The notes: generated by a model not told the origin, from the letters alone. A stretch of 64,000 nucleotides of DNA from Membranipora membranacea (GCA_914767715.1 OU612066.1:1369001-1433000); one strand, 5' to 3'. Positions 26,001 to 41,000 are shown, numbered from the stretch's first letter. Numbers and translations: made by a program.

Positions 26001-29000
26001 TGGAAGAGGTAAGTCATCTCCCCACTTCTCAGCCTCTAAGTTATAACTGTCTTCTCGTGTCTAGTTTATGTCCCTGTTTATCAATTAATGATATAATCCA
26101 TTATGCTAGTAACAAGATTGCTTCAAATTAAGACACTCCATCGTTAAGTTTCAATATGCAAGTTGTAATATCAGAATCTCTATGTTACTTGTGTCTTACT
26201 GATTGGCAGGTGGAGCAGCTTGTACTAAGTCTGTGAGTGTGTATGTTGATCCCCACACTATACAGCTTCAGCAGGGACTTACAGTACTAGTAGATGGAGT
26301 ACTAGTATCACTACCTCATACTATTACTAGCATAGGAGCCAGTATCATACACGCCTCATCCATGTTTGTCCAGGTAATGTTTTAATTATGTTTATTATTG
26401 TTACTATTCAATTTTTTTTAAAGATACAGACCTCCATCATTTATTTTTTTTGTTTTTGTGGCTATGATGCTTTATGAAATTAGAAAATTTTGAAGGGTTT
26501 TTCAAATTTAAATTTTCCAAAGGAAATTTAGAGTGATTTTTATGTATACTCAAATGTGCTGTTGTTTGTTCATCACCTCAATAGTATTTGGGTATTTTGA
26601 TGGATAGTATGATTCTGTATATGTAGGTAAAACTGGCTAATGGCGCTAAAGTATTGTGGGACGGTAAGACGAGAGCATACGTCACACTGCCTCACTCCGA
26701 GAGTGGTAAGGTTAAAGGTATGTGTGGAACATTCAGTGGGCAACAGAACGATGACTTCCTCACCAAATCTAACATCGTCGAGACCAATCCCAACCTCTTT
26801 GGTGAGTAATATTTGCTATAAACTTCCTTTTTTTCGGGGACCCGGTTTCAGGCTAATGATTGTTTGCCCATTGATATTGAGCGGATAACTCCTTCTTACT
26901 TCTAGTATCTGAAATAAAAAGCATTTCTTCACTCCGTGGTGTTCAATGGTGACCAGTGGTGAAGTTGTTAAAACTTAATAATATAAGGTTTTTCACAATA
27001 ATTTTTGACCTTTTTATGATCATATTATTATGTTGTGATAGAATGTGACACTTAGATTTAGATTTAGATTCGGTGCATACTGTCTCTAGTGTACAGGTGT
27101 AAAGTTGACTCTTTTTATCGCTGACAGGTAATGAATGGAAGGTAGAGAGACAATGTAAGGATGTAGATGAGAACCATAGTGTACCTCCACCCTGCTCCGG
27201 TTTCGTGGAGAGAAAATCTACCGCCACCGAACAGTGCAGTAAACTAGGAGGCCCTGTGTTTGACGGTCAGTGGTACTTTATTTGCTCACTTATAATATGA
27301 CCACAATGAGGATTAAATAAGGAATGTACCTTGATACTATAATAAGGAAGCTGCTTTGCAAGCAAAGCACGACATGATTCTATGATTCTGGTTATTTATA
27401 ATTGCGGTTTTTTTGATTATAGCCTGTAAGAACTTTGTGGATAAGACAATATTCATGGAGAACTGTATGTATGATGTTTGTGAATGTCAGACAAACCTTA
27501 AAGACTGCATGTGTGACTCGTTCGCTGCCTACGCTGATGAGTGTGCCAAGTTTGGAGTTCCCATCCCCTGGAGAAAACAGATCCCTATGTGTGGTAGGTT
27601 ATTATTCTGTCAACCATTGCATATGAAGAAGCATCTAAATTTCCTTTCAAATTTATTTATTTCATTAATTTCCAGTAAACACTAATCACCACTGCACTGT
27701 GACCTAGTTTTTGCACAGTAATACTCTGCTGCTTGGGGGGTAGATTTTGGGTGGATGTCTGAATACATCTGTATAATTAAAACTGATAACACCTTTCTCC
27801 CTAGCTCCCACTAAGAACTTATTTCAAATAAGAATTCTTAATTGCTGATAACTTGTATGCGTTTTTATGTAATTCAGTTGTTATCAAGAGGCATAAGGAC
27901 TTTTACCAAGATTAAAAATTTTGTTACTGCTATTTTATTATGTTAATCTTAGTTATGCAACTCTTTTTCAAGTGGTTCAAACCCTTGCTGAGGGGAATTC
28001 ACAGCTGATCAAACAAATTATAAGCACCTATCTCTAATTTTATCTTGCTCCCAGGTAGCTTTAGGGGACATAACAGAAATATGATACAACTTGACTTTGT
28101 TAAGCATTCAAGCAACTGTCATGTTTGACTATATATTTCAGTTTTTCTAATCCCCTCCCCTTCCTAAACACCTGCCATTAGAAACATCCCTAAAGTTGGT
28201 ACAGAGACAGGTAGAAGGCTATATATGGGTTAGTGGTTTGTATTCTATCCCCGTCTGTATCCCTTGCATTGTAGATGTGAAGTGCCCTGCTGGTCAGGTA
28301 TATCAGGTCTGTGGATCAGCATGTAACTCTACATGTACTAACATAGCTGAGGATCCTAACTGTGTGAGCACATGTATTGAGGGCTGTGCCTGCCCTGCCG
28401 GCCTTACACTTAATGACAAGAATCAGTGTGTACCAGTAGAGGAGTGCCCATGTAAATTTGATGGAAAACATATCGATGCTGGACAGAGCTTCGTCAAAGC
28501 TAGTGACCTCTGGTAGGTTGATCCTTTGTTAATCGAGCTCATTTTATGAGAGCGGTTATATGCGAGGGTTTTCTGTTTCGCACATGTCAAAGATTTAAGG
28601 ACCACATTTGCTGGCTACCTGTACTCTTCTTGACGCTACTACGTAGTCATTGGTCTTTGGGTAGTCTTTAACCGACAAAATAAGTTCTCACTAAATGAAA
28701 TAGCTGTTACCCAGCAACTTATTATTGCAGCACATGTGAAAAGGGAAAGATGCACTGTAGACAGTCTGATGACCCATGGAGCCCCCCACCCCAGGGACCA
28801 CCACCCCAGCCTCTATGCTCCAATAATAAGATATACACAGACTGTAAGAAGATGTGTGTACCTTCTTGTCAGTACCCTAACGGAGAACCCGGCTGTAAGC
28901 AGCTTCCACAGGGAAGCTCATGTAAACCTGGCTGTGAATGCCCTACAGGTACGTCCTCAACAATATATATAGTTTTTACTGAATTATGTTTCCCCTTATA

Positions 29001-32000
29001 AATAGGGAGGCAATATATAACAATATATAATATTACTTTTAACTCTTTCAGGGTATGCATCATCAATATATGTTTAATGAGTTATTTAGTAAATTGACAT
29101 TTTAATTATTTATACAGGAATGGTTTTGAATGGCGATGAGTGTATTCCACAGGCTCAGTGTCCCTGTCACTACCATGGCAAACCATACTCTGAGGGTATG
29201 AGGATTCAGCAGGACTGCCGCACTTGGTATGTATATATACTTTATATAAATCGGCAACATGAGGCATCAACTGGACACAAGTTTGGTTTATTATTTGCTG
29301 AAATCGTATTACAACAAATGCTGTGAGTTAGGATTATTCAATTACTGGTGTGCTCTAAGCATAGCCAAAGTTGTGTCCTTTGTCTAATTATGTCTGAAGT
29401 ATCCATGTTAGCATAGTTGATGTGAGTTATCTCTTCCTGTAGCACATGTAAGAGTCAGAAGTGGCAATGTGAAGATAAGGTGTGCCCTTCCACGTGCTCA
29501 GCCTATGGGGAATCTCACTATAAGACATTCGATGGTAAGGAGTTCCAGTTCCAGGGAGAATGTGATTATATCCTAGCTAAGAGTATAGATGGTAGCGCTG
29601 AGAAGTTCCTGATCACCAGCTCTAATGTACCGTGTGGATCCAGTGGTGTCACGTGTACTAAGAGTATCGATATCTCAATCGGAGATCCCTTCGGACAAGG
29701 TATGTGTAGTCGCTGTGAGCGGACAAAGTAATAGAGTCATAGAGAGTTATATATAAACACGTCTTGTATCATAGTGTAGTGTTCAGACTTTTATCCAGTG
29801 GAATTATAGGATAAAAGAACTTGATAATTTCAGTTTGTTTCTAAAAAAGACATGTGAAAATTAGGTTAATTGGATGCGTTGCGATTTTTTCTCTGAATTT
29901 TCTACCAAGGATAACCTTTACGGTTTAAAGCGTCACCGTTTTTGCTTACCACCATCAACATGTATGTATATAGTACTGTGCATACAGGGCTTATACATTT
30001 TTTTTCAGTTAAAGTTTGATGCTTGTAATTTCAGTTGTTTACCCTCTAGCAGCTGCAGTGTGATTTCAGCACCCTGAAATGCAGGTGTATCGGATCTAAC
30101 ATGATCTGACACATAATTATTCTATACTGTAGGTGCTGATTATCATCATGTGCAGCTAGTCAGAGGCAAACCTATCAAACTTCAGTCAGGTTCACCCCTG
30201 ACTGTCAGAGAGGTGGGACTTTTCGTTGTTATTGAGACACCTTATGGCCTGACTGTACATTGGGACAAGGGAACAAGAGTGTACATCAAACTACAGAGAC
30301 ATCACTCTAACAAGGTATATAGATGATGAGGCATAGTTTGAGTGTTGTATTCTGGACTGTGAGGTATGTTATCCCTTCCTTCTGTCAATCAATGATATAA
30401 CTATTGAAAAGCTAAGGGTCTGTTGATCACATCATATCAACCCATGTATCTTACCCAGTCTGTTCATTGGTTTAATCATTATCTTATCCTTAACAGGTAT
30501 CAGGTCTGTGTGGAAACTTTAACGGTAACCAGAATGATGACTTCACAGCTCCCAATGGAGGTCTAGAGGCGATCCCCCCTATCTTCGCTGACTCCTGGAG
30601 GGTATGTCTGTACTCAATACTACTAATACTACTAATACTACTAATACTACTAATACTACTAATACTACTAATACTACTAATACTACTAATACTACTAATA
30701 CTACTAATACTACTAATGTAAATGTAAATGTAAATGTAAATCACTTTTTATTCAGCTGCTCTCCAGCAAACTTTACATGAATATAACATAGAGACATATA
30801 CATATTCAATTTAGCGCACTCCTGTACAAGGTAGGAGTGGGCAAGCTAGGCTATTGTCCAGAGAGCTCACCTCCTTCAGCAGCATGGGTAGTGACTGGGA
30901 TTCGAACCAGCAACTCTCAGATTGAGATGCTCTAATCCTAACCACTACGCCACCCTGCCTGCCTACTAATACTCAATATTACTAATACTCAATTATATGT
31001 TTGGTAATTCACCCCATGCTTCTGGTACAACATCTTAGCTTTGTTTACTGTAAGAAAATCACTGTATAAGATACACGTTTTTTCTTGAAATTGTCAATTA
31101 AAATGTCAACAGAATAAGTTTACAACTGTGCCTTCAACTGTCGTCAGACTTGACCATACTGGACTACATTTTCACATCTACATCATCTATGTGCTTCAGT
31201 GTTGTTAATCGCAGTAGTTATTATCTATTGATAATTATTGATTGATTATTGATATTATTTATTATTTTATGATAGGTAAGCAATCACTGCCCACCCAGTA
31301 AATCTATACCAGAGCCATGTGCGCTTACACCCCACAGAAAACCCTGGGCTCAGGAGCAGTGTAGTCTTATCATGTCAGATACATTCAAGGCCTGTCACTC
31401 TGCTGTCACCCCTAAACCATACTATGACAGGTAGGCTATGTGATATCTGTTCAAATTCCATATTAAGGTTTGGTCCCGTGTAAGCTTTATGTTATAGTAA
31501 ACCCTGTTAAAAACTGTGACTTAATTTTAATCACAAATTAAATGATACTATCACATAATAAGGATGTATAAACTTGTATATATATAGATGTGAGTACGAT
31601 GCATGTGCCTGTGATTACGGAGGAGACTGTGAGTGTCTGTGTACAGCCCTGTCAGCCTACGCTCAGGAGTGCTCTAATAATGGTATCCATATCAAGTGGA
31701 GAGATCAAGAGACCTGTCGTAAGTATTACACTAAATACCCACTTACTACAATATCTGGTCAAAATTGTGAGTGTGGTAATAGAAACTATCAAATCACTGA
31801 CATAATGCAACATTATATCTTATAGAGCAGTGATGTATTTTTGTTGCAAACGGATGATGCCCTGATTGTTTTTTGTCAGAAGATTCTAGTGCCGTCAGTT
31901 TATGTATATTTTCTGTTATAAGTTGATATTGATTGTTATGTATGTGTTGTCAGCCCTGCAGTGTGAGGATTGTGATGTATATGATCCCTGTATGACAAGC

Positions 32001-35000
32001 TGCCCTAAGAAGACATGCGATAACAAAGCGGTGTTCACTACTGAATTCGCTGCCTGTGACCAGCACATGTGTGTAGAGGGATGTAAAACTAAACCATGTC
32101 CACCAGGTTTGTCTATATCTATACATACAGACACATAAAGAGCACATAGAGAGCACATGTAAAGAGCACAGACAGGGCACATACAGGGCACATACGGAGC
32201 ACCTGATTTCACCTTAAATGAAAATGCTGACAAAGCAGAAATATCATTAACAATACCCTACACCATTTTCATTGTGACAAATTGCAGCCATAGCTGTGTC
32301 TCACCAATCTGATGTATTTTACCTAAATTATTTCCTTCAGTCTCATTCTAGAAAAAGTTTGGTCCATTTGCCTGCATTCTGAGTTGCTCCCCCTCCACAG
32401 GTCACTGCAGCGTGACCAGTTGATGGGAGCAAGTCATGTGCAGGCGATTGGATTAAACTTGATCTCGTCTCATCCCGTTATTAGCAATCAATAAGGGACC
32501 ATCTACATTAATACTGTTAATATACAAAAGCATTTTGGCCGTAATCCATGTACCTGCTTTTGTTATTTCACCCACATACAAGCTGACACCCCATGTAAAC
32601 ATGGTTTGTCATGAATTATTAGTGATATTAATTTGATTACTATAGTATGAACTGCTGTACATTTGAAATGTATTTTTTCATGTACAAAAATTCAGTTATT
32701 TGGGAAAAAAAATTAGCATCAGATCGTAACGTTATATGATAGCATCAGTTGCCCTGCATGTGATTACGATCACTGTCACAGTGGTGTCTTGTTTTCTTAT
32801 TGCAGGTCATGTATTTGTGAATAACACTGCCCCATTCCAGTGTGTGAGAGAGGATCTATGTCCTCACAAGGAATGTGAAATCAGAGGTGTTATCTATCCC
32901 CACATGAGAGTGATCAGAGACCCCAATGTCTGCGGAGAATGTGAAACTTGGTATGTCTAATAACTATCAGTTTCTATGTAAGTGTCAGATGCTGCAGCTC
33001 TGTGGCTCATGAGTTGAAAACATGGAAATCCTCCTATCTTCCTATGCAGCACGGTGCAGTCATCATCTAACTTGAAGAACAGTAATTAACATTTTGCAAA
33101 ATAGATTTTTTAGATTTAAATTGTTGTGTATTTTGGAGTTGGCCCTCCTTGATTCACAGGCCCCCCCTCCTGCTATGCGTATCTGTAATGGAGCACAGTC
33201 CATGTAGATTGTAGACTAATGTCTAAAAACCTACTTTGAAGTCTGGTATATGTGGTCCTGATTTGCTAACTAACTACATACATATTGAGGTGCAAAGGTC
33301 ATTACCTTCCTGTCATTGCTTTACCTCTGACCAAGTGACAGTGGAGCCCAGAATATTGAAAAACCCTCCAGCCTCCCCGTTTACCACCCTACATGTCTGT
33401 ACTCACATTTTGTGTTTGGAGACCAATCTTGAAGCCAGTGACTAACAATCACTAAGATCTAATTTGTCACAGCTGGGGTGAATCGGTATTCACCAAAATG
33501 TCGGCGTCCTATTCTTCGCCAAAATGTGTTGTACAAATAAATACCTGAATCAAATGATGAAGTTGCAGCCCGTTGATTGATTAGGCAGCAATAATTGACA
33601 TGAGAAAAAATATTATTATTATTTATATGGAAGGCTGAGCTCTAGAAGTATAGTGAGTTGTTGTGTATGTAATACTTTGTATATGTATAGAACCATGATG
33701 TTCATACTGATAATCCCTTTGTTTTATTCTAATATGCAGCTGGTGTGAGTCGGGACAGCTGAAGAAGACACAGATCGAGCCCTGCTTCACCACTCCTGCA
33801 CCGTTAACCACTAAGTTTATATTCAGACCCCCGGGCTTCACTTTCCCTGTTCCCACTAAAAATGTCGTCACCACTGATACCCCAACTACAAAATCACTGC
33901 CAACCACAGCGTCTCCAACCACAAGCTCACAAGGTTAGATATATACATACATACATCTCTCGTATGTAACACTGGCTTGTTATGTGCCAGGTGTATTGGA
34001 ATGCTGTGTACAGTACTTAGTTTCTGCATATATCAATAATAATATTCTATGTATAATAATCTAATATCATGAGTATGATTCTGTTAAGCTGTTAGTAGAA
34101 TACACACTACATAGGTGATAACATTAACAGAAAGATAGCTTTTTTTTCTCAGCTCTCACCCCCATCCCCCAGGCTAGCTTCTATTCAAGGTGCTTATTCA
34201 TTATCTGCATTACAAAGACTATCATATCTCAGAGGAAGGAGGTGAGCCTTCTCAGAGCTTTTTGCCCCAGATTGTTTCTCATGTGAAATGCTTTGTATTG
34301 CGCAGTTAAGGATGAGAAGTGTATTAGGACTGGATGGACAGACTGGATGGACTCTAGCACTCCTACATACTTGAGTGGAGGAGACTCAGAGACACACGAC
34401 TCATTGAGAAGAACTTATTCTTACTGCTCATACAACGAGGTGAGCAACATCTTATCGTATCGTATCATCCTCATATCATCCTCATATCATCCTCATATCA
34501 TCCTCATATCATCCTCATATCATCCTCATATCATCCTCATATCATCCTCATATCATCCTCATATCATCCTCATATCATCCTCATATCATCCTCATAGTCT
34601 CCAAATGATTAAATAAACCCCATACAACATAATAGTTTTAAGCGTGCTCTGAAAGCATGTCCTTTACTTGTTTCACTCTCACTGTCAATCATGTAGCTTT
34701 GAGCACTCTGTATATTTATTTTTTTAGATTACTAGAGTAGAATGCAGGATGGTCGGCTCAGACAAGCCAGCGACAGCATCAGGACAGAAGGTCACCTGTG
34801 ATATCGGTGATGGATTCAGATGTGAGGACAGTGAGAATGGTGGACCTGGCAGCTGTGCTGACTATGAGATCAGATTCTACTGTCTATGTGCTCAGTCAGG
34901 TAAGTCTGCCCCCCCCCCCCCGCTCTCTCTCATCTCATATACTACTACTATCTCCCTCTTAAATACTACAGTCATATTATATGAATGTCACATGTAGATA

Positions 35001-38000
35001 CAGTAAATGGATGAGAATGTGTTTCTCAGACCATGTAAGTAATTGTGACTTGATATACAAGTAATTGCTGTCCTGTGCACTTACTCTATCTTGGTGACGA
35101 CCTGTCAGTCAGGATAGTTTGTTTGAACCTTATCTGACAATGTGTGTTTATTTTCAGGCGCCTCTACAGATCGTCCAATCACAACAATCATCATGAATAA
35201 CGAAACATCAACTCTAAAACAGATCACTAAGCAGAGCACTCAAGCCACACCAAGGTCAGTATTATAAACTGCAACTACAGATAACCAACTCCTTTCCATT
35301 TTATAATAATCACCATAATGTGCAAAATGAAAATGATTTTTACTCAGCGCACTGGAGCAAGTATTGCAAATTATGTAACGGTTATTATGGAGCATGTTTG
35401 GGTTCAAAAGCACCAAATAAACTTCCATTTGATCTGATAAAGCTTGAATGCCAAATAAGATATCATTTATACAAGCAGGACATTTTTACACGCATAATTA
35501 CTAATTGGTGTTTTTACAGTGGTTGTGACTTCTGGACTTCTTATGTGAGCTCTAGCATACCTATTGATGGCGAGGCAGATATGGAGTTCATTGCTACTAT
35601 TCGTGATCAGCTCAGCTCTCAACCTCTCAAACTCTGTGAGGACAACAAGATTGTTGACATCAGATGCAGAGAAAAGGGAACTCTAAAACCTTCAACAGCT
35701 TTCCCTGGTGAGCCGGACAATCAAATCTACTCATGAATGAATGCTGGTACATTATCTTGACTAAGACTATAGTTATCCTTACGTTCATAGTTCTTCTCTT
35801 AGTATTGTGAGAGGACTAAGACTATAGTTATCCTTACGTTCATAGTTCCTCTCTTAGTATTGTGAGAGGACTAAGACTATAGTTATCCTTACGTTCATAG
35901 TTCTTCTCTTAGTATTGTGTGAGGACTAAGACTATAGTTATCCTTACGCTCATAGTTCCTCTCTTAGTATTGTGAGAGGACTAAGACTATAGTTATCCTT
36001 ACGTTCATAGTTCTTCTCTTAGTATTGTGAGAGGACTAAGACTATAGTTATCCTTACGCTCATAGTTCTTCTCTTAGTATTGTGAGAGGACAATATGTCA
36101 GTGGTGATTCATAATCAGATATATTGATGCATTACTTGCAGGTGCTATTGACTGTAAGATACCTGATGATATAGACAGTAATGTACCTGTTATGCTGTGT
36201 AGACCTGATGACCACAATGGCAGGTGCCCTGACATTGAAGTCTCACTCAGGTGTACTTGTGACGGAAAATTCCCCACGCCAGGCCCCACACGAAGACCAC
36301 CCACTGGGTCTACTAAGCCTGTGCCGGTACTCCTTAACAAAAGTCGTCCAACCAACCCGAAACCTACTGGTATGTGTGTGATATAGAGGTATTCGACCAT
36401 GGGAATGTATGGTAATTTTCGGAGGGATTCACCTTTTACATCATGTTGGGATAAGATTTTGTCTCAGTTTTGAAAATTGGAATAAAGATTTTGTTCTATA
36501 TAAAGCCGAAATCACTTATCCTTGTTGATGTTATTTGTGTGAAATGCAATGCATGTTAATGAGCGGCTGCTATCGAATTGGCTATGACTTTAGGTTTGGC
36601 TCTGATTATTTACCACTATGTTTAAAAGAGCGAATGTATTGCAGAGGGTAAGGGCACAAAGTTCACACTACCAGTAACTCCACCTACGCGGGCATATACA
36701 ACACACAATAACAAACGTGTAGAGGTCACTACTACAGCACCTGTGATGTCTACAGAGTCACATCGACTGCCACCTCAGTGTGTGAAGCATGGATGGTCTG
36801 ACTGGATGAGCTCCTCCACACCTACCCCACAAGGAGGAGAATTCGAAACTATTAACTCACTCAGATCTAAATATACTTTCTGTGCTACACCAGATAGCAT
36901 AAAGTGCCGAAGTAAACTAAATAAGGTGAGAATTTTCTTCAGCTTTAGACCTTAGAGTTTTATCACTGCTTTGTTACCACACACATCAAAAAGCAATTGA
37001 AATTTTTATTTCATTGGAACGTCCACATTGGAAGTTGGTGGATGATCTGAAGAAATCGCTTGCATTATGAAATTTTTGCATAATCAGGCAGGTTGTACTC
37101 ACTTCAAATTTGATATTGTAGGATAACTTTGACATCACGGGAGACAGAGCAGTGAGATGTGATCTGAACAGAGGCTTAGTTTGTGAGTCAACATATCAGC
37201 CAATAGGAGCAGTTTGTCAAGACTATGAAGTCCAAGTCTGGTGTCATTGTAACCCAGATGAACCAAGGCGGTTCCCTCCTTTTGATCCTACTGCTATTCC
37301 TCCAACAGTAGATGGAAATATCCCATCCAAGACAACCCATGGTGATCCAAACGGACCAGGAGGTAACGTCGGTCCACAAGGAGACACAACTAAAATGCCA
37401 AACACTGTAAGCGGAGGTATCCCATCAAAGACAACCCATGGTGATCCAAACGGACCAGGAGGTAACGTCGGTCCTCAAGGAGACACAACTAAAATGCCAA
37501 ACACTGTAAGCGGAGGTATCCCATCCAAGACAACCCATGGTGATCCAAACGGCCCAGGAGGTAACGTCGGTCCTCAAGGTGACACAACCAGAATGCCAAA
37601 CACTGTAAGCGGAGGTATCCCATCCAAGACAACCCATGGTGATCCAAACGGCCCAGGAGGTAACGTCGGTCCTCAAGGTGACACAACCAAAATGCCAAAC
37701 ACTGTAAGCGGAGGTATCCCATCCAAGACAACCCATGGTGATCCAAACGGACCAGGAGGTAACGTCGGTCCTCAAGGTGACACAACCAGAATGCCAAACA
37801 CTGTAAGCGGAGGTATCCCATCCAAGACAACCCATGGTGATCCAAACGGCCCAGGAGGTAACATCGGTCCTCAAGGTGACACAACCAGAATGCCAAACAC
37901 TGTAAGCGGAGGTATCCCATCCAAGACAACCCATGGTGATCCAAACGGCCCAGGAGGTAACGTCGGTCCTCAAGGTGACACAACCAAAATGCCAAACACT

Positions 38001-41000
38001 GTAAGCGGAGGTATCCCATCCAAGACAACCCATGGTGATCCAAACGGCCCAGGAGGTAACGTCGGTCCTCAAGGTGACACAACCAGAATGCCAAACACTG
38101 TAAGCGGAGGTATCCCATCCAAGACAACCCATGGTGATCCAAACGGACCAGGAGGTAACGTCGGTCCTCAAGGTGACACAACCAAAATGCCAAACACTGT
38201 AAGCGGAGGTATCCCATCCAAGACAACCCATGGTGATCCAAACGGCCCAGGAGGTAACGTCGGTCCTCAAGGTGACACAACCAAAATGCCAAACACTGTA
38301 AGCGGAGGTATCCCATCCAAGACAACCCATGGTGATCCAAACGGCCCAGGAGGTAACGTCGGTCCTCAAGGTGACACAACCAAAATGCCAAACACTGTAA
38401 GCGGAGGTATCCCATCCAAGACAACCCATGGTGATCCAAACGGCCCAGGAGGTAACGTCGGTCCTCAAGGTGACACAACCAAAATGCCAAACACTGTAAG
38501 CGGAGGTATCCCATCCAAGACAACCCATGGTGATCCAAACGGACCAGGAGGTAGCGTCAGTCCTCAAGGTGACACAACTAAAATGCCAAACACTGTAAGC
38601 GGAGGTATCCCATCCAAGACAACCCATGGTGATCCAAACGGACCAGGAGGTAACGTCGGTCCACAAGGAGACACAACTAAAATGCCAAACACTGTAAGCG
38701 GAGGTATCCCATCAAAGACAACCTTTGGAGGTCCAAGTGCATCCACAGGCAATGGTGGACCGGTAGAAGGCTCAACTCAAGTACCAGCAACAATCAATAC
38801 TGTATCACGTGAGTTTGATAAATTTAGAAAAATAAAGGAGGGAATCAAACAATTAGGAAAACAATCAGGGAATTAAAAACAATGGTTTATCGAATGCATA
38901 GTGTAAATACCTGTAATATTTATTGGACTATCATATATTCCATATACGATTCTTGTTGATAGGCACTTTGATACATTGTGCCTATATACTTGCATAATTC
39001 CGTCTTTATGAGGCTGGTCAGGATTGATCATTGACCAAAATAGCTATGTGCTCAGGTCACTTCGCCCCCCTCATTATCACAGACGTTTGACTAAACATTG
39101 GTGACATATATATATAAATATACTTATTATTATATTCTTTTTGATTTCAGCTAAGTGTCTTGATGGAATGAACTTTGATACGTGTGCATATAAGTGCAGC
39201 GAGCTCTGTCACTATATGAAAGAGGGGTGGAAAATGAGAGGTTTGTGGTTCAATAAGTTTACTCTAGTTATTTTTTGTATTGTAACTGTATTGAAACCAT
39301 GTTGCTAAATGGTACAGGCCATTGAGTCAGTCATTTGCGCTTCTATATACATAATTATATGCAAGTATAATTATGTAAATGCTTTATTCTGAGTTGATTT
39401 TATTAAAAAAATACAGCAGTATGAACCACATCTTAGAAGTATAGGAAATTGTGCTGAGATTCTCCATAAATATGAAGGTATCAACGCATCAATGATCAAT
39501 TGCTGTCATTTCCATTTAGGATTCTGCACGAAAACTGTTGACGAATGCCTTCCAGCATGTAAACCAGCTGTACCATGCAAACTTAACTCTCTGAGAATTA
39601 ATGAGGTGCAGTGCATCGCTCAGAGCCAGTGTACATGTATGATCAATGGAGCTGAAATACCTGTAAGTAGCTTTGTCTCTTCAACACAAAAGGACTTCAA
39701 TGTATCAACAGACATGCAAAACAGTAATAATTAATTAATAATAAATAATTAATAATAATAAATTATTATTTGCACCCTGCAAATAATAATTAACAATAAT
39801 TGTATTGTAATACATGTTTTAAGGTCATGCTTTTTTCGAAATTGAAGGCAGATTTTGTTCATGTACAAAACAGAACAAGTGAACAAATTTTTTTGTGTCA
39901 ATCCGGAGGCAATTTGTAACGAATATGATACTAAAGTGACAGTAATACATTATTACATGAAATTAGCTGAACATGTTGTTGTTCTATGAAGAAAAGTGAT
40001 ACTGTCCGTGAGACTTGAGGAATGGCCATGTTGACCATATTGACTTTCTATTTCACCATCAATGGGCACTAATTTCTCCATAACTATCTTCTGGCAAAGA
40101 ATCTAACCAAAGTAAACTTTAGATACCTGTTCTTCATGAATATCAAATGGTGTCTGAGCACTTTTCTTTAGATAATGTTATAATAGTACAAATCTTCTGT
40201 TAATTTCAGCCTGGTAAATCATGGACAGACCCACAGGACCCTTGTAATGTATGTGAATGTCACAATAACAAGGTAGAGTGCGTTAGAAGCGCATCATGCA
40301 CAACGGGTAACGATGGTGTGTACACAACCCCTGCACCTACAAAGACAGCATCGCCCCCACCATATAAGACCCCACCTAAACCAGTGAAACCAGTCAAACA
40401 AACTACTGCATATCCTCCTACTGACTGTATCACCTCTCACTATACTCCATGGATGAACACTAGTGCTCCCAGTATATATGGTATGTAACATTTCTAACAG
40501 CTGTTTAAGTCTGTTACATTGGTTTCTAACTCGATGTTGTGTTAATATTACTCAACCACTAAAATGCTGGTCCATGATTCCCTGTCCAACCTGTACATTT
40601 ACTGAGTGATGGATTTATTGATGGGTTGATAATTACTGATTTATGATTGGATCGGACAGAACAATAGATTTGCATGGTTACTGTTTATATCATTAACACC
40701 CTTACTGAACCTGCAAATGATAACCAACCACAAACGATAACCAAGCCTACATCATGTAAACCTCTATCAATTCTTAAATTAGCAAGAGTACTTCTTTTAA
40801 TATTGACGGACTTTACCATGTTCTCCTTGGAGCTGCGATATCTGATATCCATCAAATATACTTTTCGTTATCCATATACCACACTAGATTTATCAGTATG
40901 AATAACTGGAGAGGGTATTGTTACTATTTTTGTTGTATTGGATTGTAAGGAGTATAGAAACATGGCGTTTCATTGTATCTGATTACAGGAGAGATCGAGT

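Larger units (their letters stand above)
29443..33933 (+). other. mucin exons 17-24: VWD3, C8-3, TIL-4 and Thr/Pro-rich linker
   Basis: Exons 29443-29699, 30133-30314, 30497-30601 (VWD3), 31276-31430, 31588-31718 (C8-3), 31954-32106, 32806-32950, 33740-33933 (TIL/E' and linker). VWD3 begins [17 protein letters not shown] and ends [16 protein letters not shown]; as in VWD2, the first cysteine of the CxxC is absent. The last exon ends in a Thr/Pro/Ser-rich tail ([19 protein letters not shown]), a classic O-glycosylation-prone stretch. Introns here carry a 9-bp microsatellite and a SINE. Confidence 0.9.
34306..37310 (+). other. mucin exons 25-31 (5' part): WxxW modules 1-3
   Basis: Exons 34306-34439, 34728-34899 (module 1), 35158-35254 (linker), 35520-35707, 36142-36369 (module 2 plus Pro-rich linker), 36645-36925 and the start of 37122-38808 (module 3). 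Module 1 shows [32 protein letters not shown], and ends [12 protein letters not shown], the full Mucin2_WxxW pattern. Module 3 has [12 protein letters not shown] and ends [12 protein letters not shown]. Module 2 is divergent: [13 protein letters not shown], no second tryptophan. Each module is split by one intron at a similar place, consistent with spread by exon duplication. Confidence 0.88.

Noticed and set aside
30490-30744. Minus-strand ORF with repeated ISSISS
   Set aside because: Translation of the 9-bp microsatellite and the reverse of exon 19.
34293-34616. 107-codon ORF with [11 protein letters not shown] repeats
   Set aside because: Exon 25 read through its donor into the 11-bp intronic array.
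37425-38666. 413-codon and 349-codon antisense ORFs over array 1 (and similar over arrays 2 and 3)
   Set aside because: The 99-bp unit is a multiple of three and lacks stops in these frames, so long ORFs arise automatically. The sense frame joins phase-correct exons with real domains.
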